Under the pieces are notes generated by a model. It searched no databases. It was given only the letters and a program-made list of their open reading frames with translations, and had not been told where the DNA came from. Both the position numbers and the translations under genes were made by a program. 64,000 nt of DNA from Pyronema omphalodes (taxonomy: Eukaryota > Ascomycota > Pezizomycetes > Pezizales > Pyronemataceae). The stretch is taken from the NCBI GenBank assembly GCA_024516155.1, contig JAJJXM010000026.1:1-64000 (forward strand). The letters are read 5' to 3'. Below are positions 51,607 through 63,092 of the stretch, piece by piece. How positions within the stretch are numbered: the first letter of the stretch is position 1; each line of letters begins with the position of its first letter.

Positions 51607-54600
51607 CGGATCAGGGTATACCATGATGGCGTTGGGTGTTGTTTGAGGGAGTGTAGCAGCGCAAGGTGTTCGATAGCTGGGTCCTCCTTTTTGCTTGTCG
51701 AGATGGTTGTTGTCAGAGGCGGTGGTTTCCATATAGCAGGGTCTGGTTGTGCCGTGTTCTCAACTGTGCTGGTGGGGGATAGCCGTGGTCTCATCAGAGG
51801 ATGCTTGTGAGACGGGACTAGGGGCACATGTCACCATGCCAGTGACAGTCATACTCGGTGAAAGACAGGATGGCATTCTCTAAGTGGCCTGGGGTGGGGA
51901 AGGAAGAGGAGCAGCGCGAAAGAAGGGGGTCAGTAGGGGGAAGGGAGAGTAGTCTGACGGCATATTTTGGTTTCTTGTAGGTGAGTCTGATCTTAACGGA
52001 GGGGAGCGCCTCCTCGTGGTGCAGGGCCATGATTGGAGCTGATGTGAAGTGGTTGAGGATCTTCCATAGGGTGGTGTTCTGTGCTCATTTTAGTTTGTAT
52101 TCCAGTGTTTTTGGATTTGACCACAATATCTCTGAACCGAAGTAGGACCTGGATTGAACACATGCACGGTGAAGTGTTCTTGTAGCGGAGGGGAACAGAC
52201 CAGTTTCACATCGCACAAGGCTCCTTAGGGCGTTAAAGGACCTGGATGCGGCTGTTAGAATAGCATTGACATCGTGAGCAAATGAAAGTTTTCTATCAAG
52301 GTGGATGCCAATCCACCGGACCACATCTTTCTTTCCTCCTTTTGTGCTTGGTCGGACTATTGTACCGTTGGGACGTCTGATGCATTTCTCAGAGGTAGTG
52401 TCGCCTTTTTGCGAACTGTGGAAGTGGAGGAGTTGGAATCTGGAGTCGTCTAATGCCACAGTGTTGCTGTTGGCCCATACGAAACCGGTTTCTGCGGCCT
52501 TCTCAAGGGCCCTTGAGTTGGATTCTCTGAATATACCCTGTGTTACCAGAGCGACGTCTTGTCCAGATGCTTGGCTGCATGAATGATGGACTGTCGAAGG
52601 GCGGTCGTAGGTATAGGAGGAACAGGATTGGTGTGAAAGGTGATCTCTGGGGAATACCGGTTCGCGTAGCTCAGTGTTCGTTGGTGTGTCCGTGGAATGA
52701 GAAGGCGGTGGGTCTATCCTGGAGGAAGGAGGCGCGCCAAGATACTGTAGGGAGTGGGCATCCCAGAGATGTCATTGTCCATCAAATGACCAGGTGGTGG
52801 GTCTGTCCTGGAGGAAGGAGGCGCACCAAGATACTGTAGGGAGTGGGCCACCCAGAGATGTCATTGTAGTGAGGAGGCGTGTGGAGGATACTTTGTGGAA
52901 TGGACCTCTGACATCGAGGAAGTCGGCGGAGGCAATGAGTTTGTTTTTGTGGCCAGCCTCAATGTCGGGTGTCAGGGCCATTGCTGCATCGATGGCTGAT
53001 GGCTTGGGCCGTCCTACAATTTGATGTCTCTGAAGGATGAGGTGTGTTTCTGCTAGTTGTCCTAGACGTGTCGCCATTAGCTTCTCTGAGATCCTTCCCA
53101 TTGCAGTTTCGCAGCGCGATCGGGCAATAGGCCCTCACAGAGCTGTAGTCAGGTTAGTTTGGCTTTGCTATCACCACTGTAGTAGCCTGTCTCCAGCAGC
53201 GTGGTTGATATCCAACTGTGCCAGGGGTTGCGTATAGAAGGTGGAAATCTTCCAGGATGGTAGTGTAGGCTTGCCGTAGGCACAGGACTGGGATGACATC
53301 TCGGCCAGGCGCCCTAATCGGTGCCAAGGTGAAGATGGCTGATTTGACTTCGGCTTCTGAGAATGTGTTCCATTCGATTGGGGGTTTGGTTTCCTGGTGG
53401 GTTTCAGGGGGGGCATCTGGTGGGGGGGGGGGAGGAAGAGGGCCTGGAAGGCTTGAACCTTGCCGGCAAAGTCTGTTCGGAGGGGGTTGGGTTCGGTAGT
53501 TATGTCAGTGATTGGGGGGCGAGCTGGGCGCGGCGATGGTTAGTGTAGCGGAAGGCAGCCCATATGTCAGCTCCTATTGCTTGCGAGAGGGACTCCTTCT
53601 ATAAGCTGTCTTTGCATTTTGAACCACCCGAAGAGGTGGTTACGTTTGCTTTTGAACTGGGCGTGGTCATCTGGCTGGCTTGTGCGCTCTCAGACGCTTT
53701 GAGCCTGGTTCATTGCTTTCCTGGTGGTCGTGAGATTGTCACTCCACCAGCGTTGGGATCAGGGGGAATGTTTGATGCCTGGAGTAGATGGCTGATCTGC
53801 CATGGCTATGGTCTATTGCATGGTGGCGGCCCATTCGTGCATGTTATTGGGAGTAGGATTCCCTTGCAGGTGTGACGACCGGGGTTGAAGGGAACATGCC
53901 AGTCGTATGAGGGTGGCAGCAAATTCATGCCAGTTGGTCTTTTTCCAGTTCAGGCGTGGTTTGGGGCTGAAGAGCTCAACATCTGGGTGTTGAGCCTGTA
54001 TTTGGACACGGATGACCTCATCAACTGCACCTGTTGCCGCTTCCTCATTGACTGCCCAGTTCCGTGCTTTGTTGTCTATTGAGGGTTCACAGGCAGTCAG
54101 GTCCACGACGCAGGATCCGTGGCTGTTGTGGTAGTGTTATGTAGGTGTTTGTGGTGTGTTAGTTAGTGCCAGCCTGTTTCTTCAATCAGGTATACCAGCT
54201 CATCCGCACGTGTCATCCGTGTGAGATGAGAGTTCCACAGCGCATGATGGGCATTCATATCACCTGTCAGGACGCAGTGGTGGGGCAGGGTTACTCGGGT
54301 AAATGAAGGTGGGAGGGGTTATTGTTTGGATTCTTGTTCCCATTCTGTGTAAATATTGAGTAGGTAAAAGGTGGGGATGAGGGGGGTATGTATTCCAAGG
54401 ATCTGTAGATCCGGTTCGGCACAGATGTCAGGGCATGGAGGAACATGTAGGTGAGGGGTCAGTTTCGAAATGTATGCCATCGTTCTGACAAATGTGTGGG
54501 TATTTGCTGGGCGTATAAGGAGAAGGAAATCTAGGTGTGTTGTGGCATATATGGGGTTTCTAATATCAGCTTCCTGTATCACAATGATGTCTGCGATCCT

Positions 54601-54697
54601 GCCAGCAGAGTTCAAAAGGGAGTCAAGGGCTATGGTGCTTCTATTGATGTTGTGTATACTGTTCGTAGGGTTGCCGTGGCACAGTTGTAATCACTCA
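51607..54697 (-). pseudogene. LINE G ORF2 (endonuclease and RT), heavily broken
   Basis: It starts MSDYNCATATLRTVY in an 8-nt overlap with ORF1. Endonuclease pieces: IIVIQEADIRNP near 54570, HHCVLTGDMNAHHALWN near 54250. RT pieces: KLMATRLGQLAETHL, RHQIVGRPKPSAIDAAMA and FLDVRGPFHKVS at 52772-53101. The thumb region KKDVVRWIGIHLDRKLSF is at 52085-52459. No clean YxDD catalytic motif could be read. A near-perfect tandem copy of about 72 bp lies at 52708-52868. Confidence 0.8.
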
Positions 54698-55618
54698 TTG
54701 CTGGTCATATGGGTGTCAGAGGGTGGGTCAGAGGGCTTTTGGGCGGTTCTTGTTCTGTGCCAGACAGTTCTTATGACTTCTAGGCGGGAGGGGCATTTAG
54801 GGTCAAAATCAGGGTGAGCTGTGTCGTCTTGGTTTGCATCAGTGCAGTTTCTGCATTTGACACTAACATGGGGGCATAACCGTCGAGTCTTGGTCGGACG
54901 TTCAGCACATTGATGCAGGTCGGTGCAATGTGGGCTGGCACAAAGGGCATAGGTAAGGTGGGCAATGGCAGGGCAGACAGCGTGATGGTGTTCAAGGGTA
55001 AGGCAGCGACGGCATTGGTCGCTGGGGCAGCCTGAGTGATACTCAGTCACCTTCCTCTGGTCATGGTGTACAATAACATTGGTTCTCTTCAGCCTTTGTG
55101 CATCCTCATTGGTCTTAAGAGCGATCAGAGCACTTCATGCAGCCTTGCCAACGCCTCCTGTGGCGTTGGGTGGTGCGGTGGACGTTGACGCGTGCGGCGT
55201 CAGCATGTGCGGTCACTGTGGCCATAACTCGGTCAATTGCTGTGAGGTCTGCGATGCTGGTGTGTTGGGGTATTGCTGATCCATTGCCGAGTGTGCGCAA
55301 GGAGGCCTGGATACCCTGTTCGTGAACAAGGGGAGTCTCAGTTGGAGTGGTGATGGACGGTGGGCAGCGTTTTGCCGGAAGGGTTGGGAAGTCTTGGATG
55401 TTGCAGACGTGGTTTCTGTGTCCAGTTCTGGGTGCAGTTGAGGCAGGCAGTTGGTGTTGATGGGTGGGTTGCGGCGGGGTGGAGGGACGGCGAGCTGGGG
55501 TCGGTGCAGACAAGGTGGTTTCTTCGTCGCTGACATCAGTGACAGTGTCGAGGTTCATGTCGTCAAGTTTTGTTGGTGGTGAGTGCGGCTCTGCACTAGC
55601 GTGTTGGCTCGCGCTCAT
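54691..55618 (-). pseudogene. LINE G ORF1, with internal deletion
   Basis: The start MSASQHASAEPHSPPTKLDD has an acidic stretch (DVSDEETT). It continues to about 55115, then reads through shifts to TEYHSGCPSDQCRRCLTLEH, with knuckles CRRCLTLEHHHAVC and CRNC. The central VHGIPT domain found in LINEs B, C and D is missing, so an internal deletion is likely. It ends TSNE* in ATGAGTGA, which also starts ORF2. Confidence 0.78.
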
Positions 55619-55980
55619 GCTCAGTGTGCTGATTTGGTTAGGGGGAACGCGTTTTTTGCGGGGGGCTGCAGAGCATGGGACCTTGTCGTCATGAAGGAGT
55701 TGGGAGGGGAAATTGGGTAAGCAATAGAGTTGAAGGGAAGAGAAGACGAGTTCGAGAGAGTGGTTGTTTTATGGTTGTGGCGAGGTCGCTTTGTGCCTGT
55801 GCCAAGTGGCGTCTTCAGTGGCCGTGATTCTCTCTCACTTCGCTTGCGCAACGAACAAGAGCTCGCCTGGTCCGGAGAGGCTTTGGGTGAGTAAATTGAG
55901 TGCGCTATTCAAGAATCCGCTCGAAAATCTGAATGTATCCGGGTGGTCGTTGAGATAGCTTGGGGGGGGTGAGTCGAACT

Positions 55981-56430
55981 CGCAGTGTAGTGTGCAACGC
56001 GTATATGATCTATCGCTTGACAAGAGGTTCAGGCAGTTGTTGGGTTCATATTTAGAGTGCGGCTCAGCGCCGGCATGTTGGGCCAGAGTGGGCGCTGGGA
56101 GAGGGGCTTTTTCCGGCGGGAGAATGTTTTCCTCCGCAAGGAGGTGCCAGGGGCCCTCAGTCCCACGGAACAGGTTCCGTCAGGTCGAGCGAATAGGGTG
56201 AGGTTGGCAGTTGGCTGGGTGAGGTACCGGTTCAAGAAGGACAAAACCAGGGGCGTCTTCAGGGGCCCCAACTCTCGTTTTCCACAGTCTACATAACAAC
56301 AAAGAGTAAGCCTGGTGTGTAGATGCTGCAGCCAAGTGAATAAGCGTCGCAGATGATGAATCTGCTCGAAAAGTCATGGATTTCTGTGTTGTTGTGTTGA
56401 TAGCCTGGGGGGGGGGGGGGGGCTCGAACT
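55981..56430 (-). repeat. Second LINE G 5'-end fragment
   Basis: Positions 56230-56430 repeat features of 55780-55980: GGCGTCTTCAG, a ...GCTCGAAAA... block, and a run of 15 C on the minus strand (56410-56425) before GGCTATCAACAC. It looks like another LINE G 5' UTR lying upstream in the same orientation. The stretch 55985-56230 between them is not identified. Confidence 0.5.
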
Positions 56431-57900
56431 CAAGGTATGGATCAGAGTGGCACCAGACCTGGCTAAGTGGAATCAGGACAGTATGGCACAGGCAAGGTTG
56501 TTTCCCTCCAAGATTGATATTCATGCTGCTTGCTACCAGTGCATATTATGCTTTGCATCAATAGCCGCTGAAACTGTGGAAGCATAAAACACGAATGTCG
56601 TCAGAATAGGCTTTCAGACTGCTATACATGGCCCTATGAATCACTTTTGCTAACATGCGCTCTGATGTCCACCATTCACGATCAACACGTGCACACTCAT
56701 GTTGGAAGATTTCCAGTCAGTGTTGTTTTGCGCTGCCTCTGGGAGCAACATTGCAGTGTTGACAATATGCAGCTGACATGCATTCAGGTACATGAGGGCT
56801 TTTCACTTCTCCTGCTTCTTCAGTCATTGCTTGACCCGGAATTTCCAGGAACAGGTATTTTCATTCTTAGCATCAAAGCTTATTGATCTTCCAAGGGTTA
56901 GTGTTTCAATAATCTCTGTCTCATCTGTCTAGTGACGCAAACAGTCTTCCATAGCCAGCCATTCTATCAGAGAGACTGTCACCTGGTACTCTACAGCATC
57001 CTCCATTGTACGCCCATCTGCGTATCCTTTGCACGCCTCACTGCATATGCAACCCAGCCTCTGCAACCAGTGACGAGTGCTCCATGAGGAGAAATCGTGT
57101 TGCACTGTTGGAGGATTATGTGCCCCGCTCCAGGACAAACTCGAGGCTAATGATATTGGCTGCCAGCCAGCTCGGGAGTAGTCAACATACCACATCGCTA
57201 AGCCAGTTCGGTGTGACTGTTAGTGATCCAGCAGTCAAATACTCTCCCACCACAATGATAAGGCTGGTATGTGTGAACAGTGAGGAGCATTGCATATGCT
57301 TTCCGCTCATACCTTTCGGGTGCAGCATCTGTGACTCACTCCATGATCTCATCTAGCCTCTGCGGTGACTTGCAATGTGAAATTCGTGATCAAGTCCAAA
57401 AGGTTTTGTATGGACGTGACACAACACGCCCAGGGTGATAATACCAGATAAAATGTCAGATCGCTGTCTTCACGACTTGCTGTTCAAACAGGGTAACAAA
57501 CAGTGCATACTGAATCTGGATGGAGCAGCAGGGAATGAATCGGATGGTGTTTCCATTTCCACATCTCTAGGTCTGAAGTGGCCTTCCACAAGTTTTCACA
57601 GGGGATGCAAGCGTGATCATCCATCTGATTGGCTGTGACATTGGGATCAGATGGCAAATATGTGGTTTGCCTAGAGTGGGCCAGTTGAAAGCCCGGGAAA
57701 GAGTTGTGGGTATGGAGCTGGTGATGTTATGAAGAATGGTAGGATGGAGTTATGGTTCCTTTTGAGATACTCCTCTCTATCTGCTGGTAGCCGCTCCCTT
57801 GTCTTCTTCTGTCTTCTACATCCCCATTGTCCACCTGTATCTATACTTCAACTATCAAAACACAGCTAGTTAGCAGACCAGTTGAGGATCAATGTCAAAG
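56431..57900. other. Stretch without recognisable gene
   Basis: About 1.5 kb of mixed-composition sequence. The longest frames (116 codons at 57006, 88 at 56929) look random, with no motif, start context or splice signal that I would trust. It may be very old transposon or intergenic DNA. Confidence 0.5.
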
Positions 57901-60251
57901 TGACACACGCTATAATAAGTGAGGTTGAAATACACATCACATTTGATGCTTCGCACAGTATGGTAACCGTGACAGCGGAATACATAACGAAGTTATCATC
58001 CTGGACTTAAACTGCCAGAGGAGCTCAGGCTCCCCACGTTATGTCATTCCTGCCTTCCTTTGGTACATCATAAACACTCTGCCCTGGAGAATCAGAACTA
58101 TTGAACACTGCAGTTTGGGAAAACTGGGGACAGGGGCGAGGGTGGAACACTCACCTCAAGAATGTCGACGTACCCTTGACGCAACTACGGATCATGCTGA
58201 TGAAGCACAAAGACAACAACTAACAGACACCTCCTTATACCTGAGCAGTTTTGTATTTTTTTTTTTTTTTTATTTTTTGTTTATGTATTTCATACTCTCT
58301 TGCAACAGTAAGGTCATGGCAGATGCTACTGATTACTGTACAGTGTTGGGTCTTTGGTCTTTGCCGTCGGACTTCACTGAGGTACGCCCCCGGAGCGGTC
58401 AACTTGTTTGAGTTGTACCCCCCTTCTGGTCCTCTCCGAAGGTTCGTTTTTGTGTCTATTGGCCGTTGAGCGCTGTTTGCTCGGGGGCCTCGTGCCAGGT
58501 AGTGCCTAAGTTCCTCCTCTCTTGCCTGCCCTGTTCTTCGTTTCTCCACCTGTCATCCTGCCAGAATGAAATGCAATGCAAGAGTACAGCATAAACATTC
58601 ACCTTCAATAATTGAAAGAGGAAAAACGAAATATGCAACGAAAATTTCATATCACGGAGCAAACAAGGAAAAGAAATTCGTGCCCCTTTTGGGCCTGTCA
58701 ACCTCACGGCGCCTCCCCCGCTATCGGTTGTTCCGCTGCACCACGTCTTCGCTCCCCGCCCTCTGTCTGTTCGTTCTTCCCTTGTCGCCCTCTGCCTATC
58801 CTTCCCTTACCTCTCCGCTCTTCTGCTTCTTGTTTCCAGTCCTCGATTCCCCCTGTCCTGCCGTGTCTCCACTGGATCCTCTTCCCCTGTCCTCCGCATT
58901 GCCCCTTGCCCTTTCCGCCTGTGTTTTTTGGTGTTTTGGGTTTTTTTTGTTGATTTGTTGGTTTCTGCTTGCTCGTCGTTGGCATCTTGCAGCGTTCCCC
59001 ACCCTGTGGTCAGGGTCACCTCTTCTGATGAGTTCCTCTCTGCGCGGTCTCGACTTAACTTTGTGTGTGCCCATTTGGCGGTAGCAATCTTCGTTGCAGA
59101 ATCTCAGTAGTCTAGGCTTCGGTTTCAGGTTTTGTGTCGAGGATGCTTCGAGGGTTAGTTGGCTGTGCCGGATTTATACCTGAGGAGTGTACAGCCATAC
59201 ACAGGTACAATCAGGGCTGCATGGGAACAGGAACTGCAGCAACATGCATATGCAGGGGGAAGGCGTCATCAGGTATCCCTAGTTGGGCGAACAGTTGGGC
59301 AAAAGGCATGGGCCAGTCTGGTCAGGAAACCGGAGTGGAGTAGAGGACAAGAGTGAACATCGCATCAGCATGAGGCCGCATCCTGTAGCAATCGGCCCCA
59401 CTGCACAAACTTGTCGAATGGAACCGACATGATACATGCTTTGGCATAGAACTGCCGACCAGAGCACAATACTGCATTGGCATGCAGATCAAGGTGAGTC
59501 TGCATGCAAGTGTGTGCAGGTGGCGCACTTCTGCCATCAAACATGAATGTCTCAAAGTAATCCACACAAGTAGGGTGATGGGATGTGTTATTATGTCAGA
59601 GACCGTTATGATTAATCGAGATTCTCTCGGGAGATCGATCATGACGGGACTCATAGGATACATGCGTTTTGTGTTATTATTACAAGAATTCACGCATGAT
59701 GCGGACAATTGCAGTTGTTCTGCGGTGTGACTGATATCCCCGTAACGTCAATGTCAGGTATGAGAGTACCGCCAGCAATCTCAAGGATCCGTTTTAAGAG
59801 GGTGGGCATGGTGCAAGTAAGCAATCGATTGGATTGGGAAACTAGTATGATGCCAGCCATCAGCAGCTGCGTCATAGCAGCAAGCCATGACTTTTCTCTT
59901 GAGCTCAGCTTGCCAGTTTGTTCCGCAAGGAAAGCTGGACAACGATGTAGAGAAAAGTTCATTAATGATGCTATGTCTTGCCTCTGTCTCCTCCATCATT
60001 ATCCATTGATCCTGTACATGACAATTCCGTATGTACACCAATGACAACCTCCGAAGACAACCCTTCGGTTCCTTCAGCGGGTGATTGATGGATTCCATCC
60101 CTAGCCTTATCTTCAGGACAAGCCCTTTTAGTCCTCGAAACAAAGTGTCCGTGAGTCTAGGGAACGAAGTGTTTGTCTACATTAGAGACAAAGAACTTGA
60201 GAAGACAACTGAACAAACCTCTGCACAGAAGAAACTGTGCCCAGGTTCACA
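57901..60251 (+). repeat. Ancient G1-family LTR split by LINE J
   Basis: Two parts, 57901-58249 and 59174-60251, together align end to end with the solo LTR at 42439-43848. It starts TGACACACGCTATAATAAG and ends TGTGCCCAGGTTCACA. Substitutions are frequent, yet the TTATACCTGAG box, the hairpin region and the ACGAAGTGT words are recognisable. Five-base flanks (CAAAG, CTCAG) agree at only three positions. It is a solo LTR far older than the others. Confidence 0.85.
58250..59173 (-). mobile_element. LINE J, 5'-truncated insertion with 15-bp duplication
   Basis: Flanked by TTATACCTGAGCAGT (58235-58249) and TTATACCTGAGGAGT (59174-59188), one mismatch. On the minus strand it holds the last 50 or so ORF2 codons (SATKIATAKWAHTKLS), an A-rich 3' UTR, then CATGACCTTACTGTTG and an A/T tail with AATACATAAACAAAAAAT. 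It resembles the LINE end at 9221-10377 (LTTDWGTL against LTTGWGTL). Confidence 0.85.
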
Positions 60252-60269
60252 CTCAGTACCTCGTGTGCG

Positions 60270-61130
60270 TCAATAAGTTTGCCTGCATTGGCCATGCAAC
60301 ATGCTTTCAGCAGTTCTCCATGATGTCCCAGTATCCGATCTCATAGACAGACTAGATGTATTTTGTGATTCATTGATTCCAGCTTTATACTCAGATTTCA
60401 CTTCCACCTGGCTCCATGTATCACCATCTATTCCATCAGCCCCCTCAAAATCTACACTCATGCTACCAGCATCACTCTGTGACAGTCCCACGGGCCTAGC
60501 GTAAACCCAGTCACTGGGGTGCTCCACTTCCTCCTGTATGTCCCCCAGTGCCTCTCCCCCTTCACACTCTAGCTCTTCCACATATCCAGTGGGGATCACT
60601 GTTGTTGATTCTGTAACGGTGACGGCCTTCGGGTCCAGTATGCGACTCCGGATATATCGCTACCCCACGGCTATCGCTCGGGCAATGTTTTGCCGACTGC
60701 TCCTGCATTTATTTCTGACATATGGCATGATAATTAAGACTCTTTCAGTCAGCAGTGATTCAATTATTGAACACATATCTTACAGAGATTGAAAAGTTGA
60801 TGTGGGTGTCGTTCCAAATGGGCGCGTTCTTTCCAATAGGAGTGTCGCACGCGGCAGTATGGTCACTATGGGCATCGCGGTGTGACAAAGGACAAAAACA
60901 CTGAATCACCGGGTGTCACTCGGGCGTATTTTAATCCCTGTCGCCTTTCAATCACGGCAGCCCACGATTGTAGATTTCAGTCCACACTTGTCGTGACTTG
61001 GTGTCCCCCACGATATGGGGAACCCAAAACCCCGGCATGCAATCAACATTGGTTATCACACCCTGGTTCGCTGATCTGCGCCATTGATGGTTGCCAGACA
61101 GAACTGGAGATTATGATTCCTTAGATGCCA
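60270..61130 (-). pseudogene. Degenerate ORF group of unknown function, possible intron
   Basis: The 3' part is an open frame ending QTY* at 60270, upstream of the old LTR, with RYIRSRILDPKAVTV and an acidic stretch (VEELECEGGEALGDIQEE). A TAG at about 60657 separates it from ARAIAVG. Further upstream, GTAAGA at about 60784, a GCTGAC branch-like word and a CAG about 70 bp later look like a short fungal intron. Before it lie CDTPIGKNAPIWNDTHI and VIERRQGLKYARVTPGDSV in different frames. I do not recognise the family. Confidence 0.35.
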
Positions 61131-62353
61131 GTGGAACCCCGGCAGCAGTCATCGAACAAATAATAGGGCGCTGTTCAAGGCGTGAGGTCAGGAGGACGGT
61201 AGAATAAAAGGATGGAACATTGATCACCTTGCTGTACAAGCGTCTGGAGTGATGGATGAGACTGGCAATTCTTCAAGGGGAAGTTAGTGGTATTTATACT
61301 TGTAAAATATTGGCCGCAGGGATATCCCAATGGTGTTTGAGTACTCGTCATCAGGAAATGACATTTCTTTTTATCCTGCCGCTTCATTAATAACTGGACT
61401 GTCTCACGAATATCCCGGCCCAAAGATTACGTTGCTCATTGGCCACCTGCTTTCTTCTGGTCTTGCTTGCCAAGGCCTCATCCACGGCTTGATCTGATTT
61501 TTGCTGTGTAGCGTTAGTCACGCCATTGACCCGCTGACGGCATGTATCAGCAAAAGGTTCCATCTGGTGGTCTCCGTGGCGCATATGTCACACGACTACG
61601 AATACGCATACGTAATCTCATCCATCTTATTCCATAATCGACGCTCGCGAATAGTACCCATCACACATCCAGGTAATTGGCAAAATCTTAATCATGGGAG
61701 CCACGTTTCCTTCTTCGTCATCTGACAACGGTGTCCTGTGTTATCACTCCGTGATCCTTTTGGGCAGCGCAATCTTTCCTGTCCCGTCTGGGCTGTCCCG
61801 TAGATGGCGTGCGCAATGTATGTGGCATGTACCCATATGCCACGTATCCTCGTTGCCTCTTGCTTCTGGTGGTCAAGGGACGGTGGACATCGGCAGAATT
61901 CACTCTGCCTGTCGTTAGTGTTGAAAATATTTGGTAACCGGGTGTTACAGTTAGCATTGTTGAAAAGACAGTCAAAAAACTGGCCACAAACGCAGTAGTG
62001 GTAGAGCGGTCTAGTAGACAACGTGGAATATCGAAATTCCGAGACGTCTGCTGACGATAGTGATGACTTACCCTGTCGAAATCTTGCTGCAATGTTGGGA
62101 AAGAGTTGTTTTCGTTCTCCTTCTCGGGTTCTCGAATGATTGTCCTGTTGGCTTATTCGAAGTTGCGGTGGCGGAGATATTCGACGAGTTGCTTGTGGAA
62201 TGATGGGGTGCCGTATGAACAGACGGTTGGTGACCTTTGGCATGTTTGTAACAGACATAAATGCGCAATTCAACGAAGGCCATTATGGGGAACACATGGA
62301 CACACACACACCATAACTACTTTTGAGTTCGACAGTATTCATTCTTTTCTCAC
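61131..62353 (-). pseudogene. Degenerate minus-strand coding traces, unidentified
   Basis: Protein-like pieces occur in several frames: RQRVNGVTNATQQKSDQAVD (61480 region), MGRDIRETVQLLMKRQDKKK (61390), a possible membrane segment FVASFLTVFSTMLTVTPGY (61960), and SYGTPSFHKQLVEYLRHRNF near 62200. Two GTAAGT words (62072 and 62353) could be splice donors. No complete gene model holds. This may be one decayed gene spread over 60.3-63.5 kb or old transposon sequence. Confidence 0.3.
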
Positions 62354-62373
62354 TTACCTCTAATAACGAATTA

Positions 62374-63078
62374 TGTACATAGAGAGCCGAAGAATAGCAA
62401 GAGCAAGAAATGGTAGCGCGCGAGAAAGGCAAAAGAGAAGAAGTGAGAGGAAGAAGAGGACCAGTGTAATAGAGCAGAGAAGAGAGGAGAAGAGAGGAGA
62501 GGAGCAGAGAGGATTGAAGTAGAGAGGCGAGGAGAGTAGAGGAGAGGCGAGGAGAGAAGAGGAGAGGCGAGGAGAGAAGAGGAGAGGCGAGGAGAGAAGA
62601 GGAGAGGCGAGGAGAGAAGAGGAGAGGCGAGGAGAGAAGAGGAGAGGCGAGGAGAGAAGAGGAGAGGCGAGGAGAGAAGAGGAGAGGCGAGGAGAGAAGA
62701 GGAGAGGCGAGGAGAGAAGAGGAGAGGCGAGGAGAGAAGAGGAGAGGCGAGGAGAGAAGAGGAGAGTTAAGGAGAGCATAGGAAGGCAGAGGAGAGCAGA
62801 AGAGAGCAAAGATAGGGTACGAACAACGAAGTGAGAGGGTAGAGTGAGAGTGCCGGGAGGGAAAAGAGCAAACAGGGCTCCAAAATGTAACGACGAGAAT
62901 GAAAACCAGCAGAAGGAAGAGAGGTGTCAACAGGCCCAAGAAATGAAGTACGCTCTGGGGCGGATCCCAGCGAGACTCCAAGGTAACAGCTGGAGCCTCG
63001 AAATGTAAATAGACTGTAGCATACGTCATAACCTTAAGGTTGGGAACGTTCAAGAAAATCAAATCAAATCAAATCAAA
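62374..63078 (+). mobile_element. Insertion K: 3' end of a LINE-like element with 14-bp duplication
   Basis: Flanked by TCTAATAACGAATT at 62360-62373 and 63079-63092, a perfect 14-bp duplication. The 705-bp insert has no coding part. It is strongly purine-rich, like the LINE 3' UTR at 9590-10000. It ends with CATAACCTTAAGGTTG at about 63028 and a (CAAAT)n tail. It is either a severely 5'-truncated LINE or a SINE using the LINE 3' end. Confidence 0.82.
62521..62768 (+). repeat. 20-bp purine minisatellite, about 12 units
   Basis: The unit is GAGGAGAGGCGAGGAGAGAA, nearly perfect from 62541 to 62760, with degenerate edges (62460-62540 and 62761-62810). One strand is all purine except a single C per unit. 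It lies within insertion K. Confidence 0.92.
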
Positions 63079-63092
63079 TCTAATAACGAATT

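Larger units (their letters stand above)
51607..55980 (-). mobile_element. LINE G, diverged and decayed LINE (5' UTR, ORF1, ORF2)
   Basis: A minus-strand LINE related to but clearly distant from B/C/D. The 5' end is at about 55980 (GAGTTCGACTCACCCCCCC). ORF1 and ORF2 are both recognisable but broken in many places. The left end at 51607 is inside ORF2 after the RT, where LINE I begins; RNase H and the 3' UTR are missing. Codons are more AT-rich than in LINEs C and E, consistent with age. Confidence 0.83.

Noticed and set aside
61692..62273. 193-codon minus-strand frame as a host gene
   Set aside because: No recognisable domain, and other frames in the same place look at least as protein-like; treated as decayed sequence.
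62521..62768. CRISPR array
   Set aside because: The units are contiguous with no unique spacers, and this is a eukaryotic transposon island.
62283..63062. 259- and 149-codon frames over the minisatellite
   Set aside because: They are low-complexity Ser/Leu/Pro translations of a 20-bp DNA repeat; the length comes from the repeat lacking stops.
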